DNA of 64,000 nucleotides from Arthrobacter sp. OAP107. Lineage in GTDB: Bacteria; Actinomycetota; Actinomycetes; Actinomycetales; Micrococcaceae. Every line of letters begins with the position of its first letter. Position 1 is the first letter of the stretch. The stretch covers positions 2,728,001 through 2,792,000 of the forward strand of contig NZ_JBEPOK010000001.1 of assembly GCF_040546765.1 (NCBI RefSeq), given 5' to 3'. Of the stretch, positions 59,990 to 64,000 are shown piece after piece. The translations under genes were made by a program, and so were the position numbers. Under the pieces are notes generated by a model that was not told where the DNA came from, made no database searches, and saw only the letters and a list, made by a program, of their open reading frames with translations.

Positions 59990-60243
59990 ACAAGCATGTC
60001 AGGGTTCGAACTTCCAGGCCGGCTTCGCCGCCCTTGGGCTTGTGGATGCGCTGGATCTTGCGCGTAGGATTCGGCAAGGAAATTGCCGTTACCGCAGGCA
60101 GGCTCGAGGAAGGTCGTGTCGAGGTGACGGCATTCTGACGCAGCGAGATCGAGTATCGCGTCGACTTGCTCCTTGGCGGTATAAACCTCGGCGCGATCAC
60201 GATCACGCACCCGGTCTCGGGTTTTTGATCTGATCGTCAGCAC
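59990..60243 (-). pseudogene. Broken DNA adenine-type methyltransferase, 5' fragment
   Basis: From ATG 60243 on the minus strand the frame gives TRDRVRDRDRAEVYTAKEQVDAILDLA, then TTFLEPACGNGNFLAE, the SAM-binding motif I of N6-adenine methyltransferases in restriction systems. Near 60070 the frame shifts and RKIQRIHKPKGGEAGLEVR continues in another frame. Motif IV (NPPY) and all the rest are missing. No restriction gene remains nearby. Confidence 0.72.
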
Positions 60244-60527
60244 GCTTGATAGTCGTAGCCATGCGCGGATGTGTGCGGACGACCGCGCTGCTGCCGGTCA
60301 AGCCGGACAACGGTGCCACTTGGTCCGCTCTTCGCCTGTTTGGCTCCGGCCGTCATGCCAGAATCCATGCGTAACCATCCAACGGCGGGCGCTAATTAAA
60401 TGGCGGTGGTCCGACTTCGGGTAGGAACTTGTCCGTCCGCACCTTTTCAGGTCTCACCGACACGGCTGACGTTGTTGCTGGCGCCATACGCCAAAAGCGG
60501 ATCCGCTTCTCTTGGTGAGGCTCTGTT
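60244..60527. other. Noncoding stretch with no recognisable feature
   Basis: About 284 bases between the methyltransferase fragment and the GIY-YIG gene. No open frame with plausible codon use, hairpin or repeat was seen. Confidence 0.5.
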
Positions 60528-61397
60528 TTAAGAGCTCAGCGCCTCATCTTCGAGCTGTTGGAAGGTCCGAGCCATTGCCGTCTTCCATGTGATTCTGCCG
60601 TTGATGCTGCCTCCCAAAACCACCGCGCCGGCGGTGCTCGGGCTGCTGAAAAGCTGGTCCTTGACAAACACGTAGGAGTCGCCGCGGATCTCGACTACGC
60701 CTTGCTCAACGAGGTCGAGGCGCCTGCGCACGAGCGAGGCGGGCAGGGAGGGACGAGCAATTGCTTTGCCCACGGAGCCGGCCAGGACGAGGAGGCCTTC
60801 CGTCGTCGGCCTTGCCCTGGCCTCGGCCCCGCCCTCCCTGAAGATCAGCGTCTCTGCAGCGCCATTGCCTTCAGACCCTGCCAGGCGGATTTCCCGCAGC
60901 GGCTCGAGCACCGGGTAGCCGAGAGTTGTCAGGAGGACGGAGATAGTCTCTAGGTACTCACGGCAGTCCGATTCCAAAGGCGCCGGCGTATGGGGATTCG
61001 AGGCGTCGTTGCCGTTGTGCAGTTCGTACCGTCCAGCTTCTGTGGCCTTCCTGATCGCCTGCCATTCCATGTAGCCGGTATGGGTGTTTGTCCACGCATT
61101 GGTGAGCGAAACTGCGACTAGAGCGTGGTCCCAGAAGTCCTTTTTGTCCGAGTGCTGCTTCAGCCGGTCGCCGACGCTGCCGCTCTGGCCGATGTAGCAG
61201 GATGGCCCTCCCGAGGCCGATGAGCCGAACAGAAAGTAGACCCCGACCTGCTTGGATTCAGTCATTTCCCGAAAGTCGCGCAGCAACGGGCGGGGCACCT
61301 CGAAGACGCGCACCGTACGGGTCGTGATCTCAGCCATCCGGATGCCTGCCGGGTCACCCTGGGGCAGGTAAATCTGGATCGTCTGTGGAAGCGCCAT
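60528..61397 (-). CDS. GIY-YIG nuclease family protein
   Basis: The 289-residue protein begins with MALPQTIQIYLPQGDPAGIRMAEITTRTV, a beta-rich leader seen in this group. The GIY-YIG core follows: VGVYFLFG then SCYIGQSGSVGDRLKQH, with KKDFWDHALVAVS. The C-terminal part (about 185-289), including GAEARARPTTEGLLVLAGS, resembles DUF4357. The start is uncertain: ATG 61397, or ATG 61409 four codons earlier; neither has a good ribosome binding site. Such proteins occur in mobile and defence islands. Role unknown. Confidence 0.75.
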   Translation of the reverse strand: MALPQTIQIYLPQGDPAGIRMAEITTRTVRVFEVPRPLLRDFREMTESKQVGVYFLFGSSASGGPSCYIGQSGSVGDRLKQHSDKKDFWDHALVAVSLTNAWTNTHTGYMEWQAIRKATEAGRYELHNGNDASNPHTPAPLESDCREYLETISVLLTTLGYPVLEPLREIRLAGSEGNGAAETLIFREGGAEARARPTTEGLLVLAGSVGKAIARPSLPASLVRRRLDLVEQGVVEIRGDSYVFVKDQLFSSPSTAGAVVLGGSINGRITWKTAMARTFQQLEDEALSS

Positions 61398-61630
61398 ATT
61401 CCGAAGCATGCGTCGATACTGCCACAACACGCTGGCGCTTTGAGAGTAAGGGTGGGGGCGTCGCGGCGTTTCGGAGAGCAGGTCGCTGAAATGTCCAAGG
61501 TGGCAACAACAGGAGGCCCCGATCCTCATGAAGGAGTATGCGCGGATGTCTTCCGGCCCCCCGGCGGCGACATTCGGCGAGTCGGTGGGAGTGGACAGTA
61601 GCCTTGAAGAATGACGCGAGGACCAATGAC

Positions 61631-62110
61631 ATGGGCTATACGCACTACTTTCCGCGCCTGACGGCAACACTGGAGGTGATCGACGACGCCCGGAAGATCA
61701 TCGAGGCTTCCGGGGTCACGATCTGTGGTCCGAAGGGGCAGGGCCTGCCTGTCCTGAACGAGGCGGACGGTATCGTTCTGAACGGGTTCAGAGTCGCCGG
61801 GGAAGCGAACGAGACGTTCCGCCTGCGCGGCACCAAGGAGCCTCACTACCCGGAAATGTGGACCTTCTGCAAGACGGAACACAAGCCCTACGACGAGGTC
61901 GTGACGGCCATCCTGATCGCTGCTGCTGTCCGCGCCATGGACTCCACCGTGACCGCCTTTCGAACGGACGGGCGATGGGATAACTGGGCCGCCGGTGTGG
62001 CCCTGTTCGAAAAGGCGGTGCGCCCGCTGACCGATAACGAGAAGATCGCCTTGGAGCTCGACGTTGAGAACATGCGCCCGCAGCGCCTGCCGACCGAGGG
62101 ACGGGACTAG
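61631..62110 (+). CDS. Conserved protein of unknown function (MGYTHY type)
   Basis: The 159-residue protein starts MGYTHYFPRLTATLEVIDDARKII and has no domain I recognise. It contains GIVLNGFRVAGEANETFRL, MWTFCKTEHKPYDEVVTAILIAA and WDNWAAGVALFEKAV. Proteins with an MGYTHYW-like start occur in phages and mobile DNA, which fits the surroundings. GAGGA lies about a dozen bases before the ATG. It is head to head with the GIY-YIG gene, 233 bases apart. Confidence 0.68.
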   Translation: MGYTHYFPRLTATLEVIDDARKIIEASGVTICGPKGQGLPVLNEADGIVLNGFRVAGEANETFRLRGTKEPHYPEMWTFCKTEHKPYDEVVTAILIAAAVRAMDSTVTAFRTDGRWDNWAAGVALFEKAVRPLTDNEKIALELDVENMRPQRLPTEGRD

Positions 62111-62295
62111 GGGCAGAGCATCAGGCCATAATGCTGCGCAGCCTGTCTATGTCGCTCTGGAACCATCCCAATGGACAAGCCGGCTTCCCGTCGTCGACTC
62201 TGCTGAAGTCCGCTGACCCCGTATCGGCGGGCCGCGTCAGCGATGGTTAGGCCTTGGTCACGGACTGCGAGGACGATGACTTTCTGCTTCGACAT
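62107..62295 (-). pseudogene. Transposase N-terminal fragment, IS481-like
   Basis: The 62-codon frame starts MSKQKVIVLAVRDQGLTIAD and continues AARRYGVS, the helix-turn-helix that opens IS481-type transposases. After GVS the similarity decays, and the catalytic DDE domain is missing. It marks a dead insertion sequence at the border of the right repeat. Confidence 0.65.
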
Positions 62296-63027
62296 GAATC
62301 ATGCTCAACCGTTCGCGGTGGGAACCATGTCCCGACTCTTGGAATTCAACTGGGACAGCCTCGTGCCTCCCGCAGCCCTGTCCGGACAGGGTGGCCAAGA
62401 GCGGCAATGCCGGCCGGCGGGGCTTTCGGACGTCTGCAGGCCAGTCACCTCAGAACACAAAGCCGCACCACAGCCTGACGTACAGGCTCTTATCCGCTAA
62501 GGATGGTTCGGCGGCTCATCATTCCGTCATGCAGTCACCCAAGGGGCCGGCAATGAACAACCATGAAAGACAGGCCAGCCAGCAGCACCCCGCTTCGGCG
62601 CATCGCGCTAAAAAAGCCCACAGCGTCATGCAGTCGACTCCAGGGAAACCATGAACAACTATCTACAGAAAAACCCTCGATCCCAGGAAGAAGGGCGTGA
62701 GCATCATGGGCCACAACAAAGGGCACCGTTGCCCCGCCGTCGGGCAGTATCGGACAGGCTGTCAGGGCCCGGCGACACCGATTCCCTACCGGTCGAACGC
62801 AAGTCATGCCGGCCTCCCCCGCACCCGCCATGAAGAAGAAGAACAGCCACCAACAGCCGCTATGGAGGAAACTCGGTGAACACCCAGCAATGCAATAAAG
62901 AAACTCGCACCGAATTTTTCTCAAGTCATGTCCGAAGAACCATGAACGCCCATGAACAGGTAACGAACAACAACCAGTCGATCCAGGAAGGCAAGGAGGT
63001 ATCCGGCCGCAGCACCGGCCACCGATG

Positions 63028-63051
63028 AAAAAGGCCCCCGAAGGGGCCCTT
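63028..63051 (-). terminator. Terminator hairpin in the right repeat
   Basis: On the minus strand GGGCCCC-TTC-GGGGGCC is followed by TTTTTCAT, the counterpart of 22423-22446. A weaker partner is at 63080-63100. Confidence 0.7.
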
Positions 63052-63108
63052 CATAACACAATATGTGCACACTCAGAGGCTAAAAAGCCCCTGAACAGGG
63101 AAAACACT

Positions 63109-63131
63109 GTGCCCGAGGTGGGACTCGAACC
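63109..63131 (-). other. tRNA 3'-end-like sequence in the right repeat
   Basis: The same 23 bases as at 22503-22525 (GGTTCGAGTCCCACC on the minus strand, then CTCGGGC). The 5' side again does not form a T stem, so no tRNA gene is present. Candidate attachment-site remnant. Confidence 0.5.
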
Positions 63132-63585
63132 AGCCTCTCCCCCTGAAAATCCGCCACTTTCTCGAAAACATCCCCAGTACGGCCCGGTCCGATGCCGGTA
63201 CAACCGAATCCGAAGCGCAGGGTGTGGACACTGTCCACACCCTCTTTTCGTTCACTCTGATGCACCCTCCAAGGAATGCCGTAGCCACGCCAACGCACAA
63301 TGTCTGTTGCGTCCTCTTCATTCCGTGCTAAGCCACGAAGGTCCGCTGTCCTAGCCGTGGCTGGGCGTACTGCCTCGATCGAGCCGCAGCCTACGGGGGA
63401 AGCTGCAGGATCGGACTCCACGAGCGTCATGGGTTTCGCTTCCTTCGGACATTCGTGGCCGAAAGAATAGAAACCTGCATGACCATGACGCTTCGCCCAG
63501 CCGCCCCGGAAGCGCCGGCGGAGTGGTGGTGTGATTTTCTCCTGTCTTGGACCCTTGGAACTCGGAGGGTAGGAACGCACCCTCG

Positions 63586-64000
63586 CTAACCCTCGTTAGA
63601 CTTTTCGGGTCGTTGTGCCAGGTCGGCAGCTCTCGGTCGAATTCCGTGGTGGAACAGCATGCCTTTGGGCAGCCCCTGCACCGTCACGCTGGAACCCGAG
63701 ATGTCAATTGTGATCCGGCTTTCAGCCATGGGGGCATTGGTGATATGCAGGTCGCCATAGGATGCAGGGAGCACGGGATCCATCCAGAGACCACCGCGGG
63801 CAACGTCGGCGTAGTAGCCCATCAGGTTCTTCACGAGCTGGATTGGTGTGGTGGCCGCCCAGGCCTGCGGTGAGCATGCCGTGGGATAAGGAACGGGTTC
63901 GTCGTACTGCTCCCGGCTGAAGCCACAGAACAATTCGGGCAACCGCCCTTCCGAGTAATCAGCCGCTTCAAACAGGGCCGTGGAGACCCGCTGCGCCTGC
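63586..64000 (-). CDS. 3' part of a glycogen debranching enzyme-like (amylo-alpha-1,6-glucosidase) gene
   Basis: The gene runs out of the window; its last 138 codons are present. The sequence RVSTALFEAADYSEGRLPELF and GFSREQYDEPVPYPTACSPQAWAA resembles the C-terminal (alpha/alpha)6-barrel end of amylo-alpha-1,6-glucosidase-type proteins, with catalytic-site Pro-Cys-Gln-Trp region (ACSPQAW). The final 50 residues form a beta-rich tail (ESRITIDISGSSVTVQGLP). The remaining 5' part would be needed to settle the activity. It lies just outside the repeat and may be core-genome DNA. Confidence 0.75.
   Translation of the reverse strand, partial: QAQRVSTALFEAADYSEGRLPELFCGFSREQYDEPVPYPTACSPQAWAATTPIQLVKNLMGYYADVARGGLWMDPVLPASYGDLHITNAPMAESRITIDISGSSVTVQGLPKGMLFHHGIRPRAADLAQRPEKSNEG

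Larger units (their letters stand above)
62525..63495. repeat. Right copy of the diverged repeat module, uninterrupted
   Basis: It aligns with 21893-22620 and, after the insertion sequence there, with 24314-24600. Here GGTGTGGACACTGTCCACACC is continuous at 63221-63241 (quoted only in part: GTGTGGACACTGTCCACAC, itself a palindrome). No convincing gene lies in 62296-63585. Short frames in both copies look different and lack ribosome binding sites. Confidence 0.75.

Noticed and set aside
62296..63020. Short plus-strand frames in the repeat such as the one at 62651
   Set aside because: They differ between the two repeat copies and lack ribosome binding sites; no sign of selection on protein.

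Overview
The window reads as chromosomal DNA from a high-GC actinobacterium. Gene content, GTG/TTG starts, GTGA/ATGA overlaps and purine-rich ribosome binding sites fit Micrococcaceae (Arthrobacter, Pseudarthrobacter, Paenarthrobacter). This placement is inferred; no rRNA or other marker gene is present. No CRISPR array and no complete tRNA gene was seen. Almost all of the window is catabolic, in blocks separated by remnants of mobile DNA.

Block 1 (1-16.1 kb) looks like a para-alkylphenol / 4-hydroxyacetophenone pathway. It holds a vanillyl-alcohol-oxidase-type flavoprotein, an SsuABC/TauABC-type importer, a Baeyer-Villiger monooxygenase overlapping a carboxylesterase, an HpaB-type phenol hydroxylase, an MmgE/PrpD protein, a flavin reductase fused to a GntR/FCD regulator-like domain, an MhpA-like hydroxylase, the tail of a fumarylacetoacetate-hydrolase-family gene, and a GntR/FCD regulator. 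The proposed flow is 4-alkylphenol to aryl ketone to aryl ester to hydroquinone to a trihydroxybenzene. Three promoters in this block share an AT-rich dyad. Block 2 (16.2-21.1 kb) has a LysR regulator, an NtaA/DszA-type monooxygenase, an MHS-family transporter and an extradiol-type dioxygenase, substrate unknown.

From 21.3 to 26.2 kb lies a patchwork: an AAA-ATPase pseudogene, one copy of a roughly 1-kb diverged repeat carrying a tRNA 3'-end-like sequence, an IS110-family element inserted inside that repeat, and a TetR gene divergent from two tandem MmcQ/YjbR genes whose third partner is cut short. The second copy of the repeat, uninterrupted, lies at about 62.5-63.5 kb. The 40 kb between may be an accreted island.

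Block 3 (26.2-49.8 kb) starts with a Nudix hydrolase, a small dimeric-barrel protein and a secreted CocE-type hydrolase. It continues with an acyl-CoA regulon: MHS transporter, two MaoC hydratases, acyl-CoA dehydrogenase, two AMP-forming ligases, CitE-like lyase, both acyl-CoA carboxylase subunits, FAH-family hydrolase, ene-reductase, SDR, metallo-beta-lactamase-fold hydrolase, two EthD proteins, a cupin, a SnoaL-like protein and two very similar TetR regulators. About seven copies of an operator-like motif close to CGAACAAGCGTnCGT sit at its promoters. The carboxylase/MaoC/CitE set resembles the leucine-type (3-methylcrotonyl-CoA) route or the itaconate route.

Block 4 (50.0-59.9 kb) is a polyol or rare-sugar cluster: ribose-type ABC importer, class II aldolase, zinc dehydrogenase, DeoR repressor, FGGY kinase and an RbtT/DalT/CsbX-type permease, with a decayed LacI gene beside it. 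From 60 to 62.3 kb are a broken DNA methyltransferase, a GIY-YIG nuclease, an unknown protein and a transposase fragment. The window ends inside a probable glycogen-debranching-enzyme-like gene.
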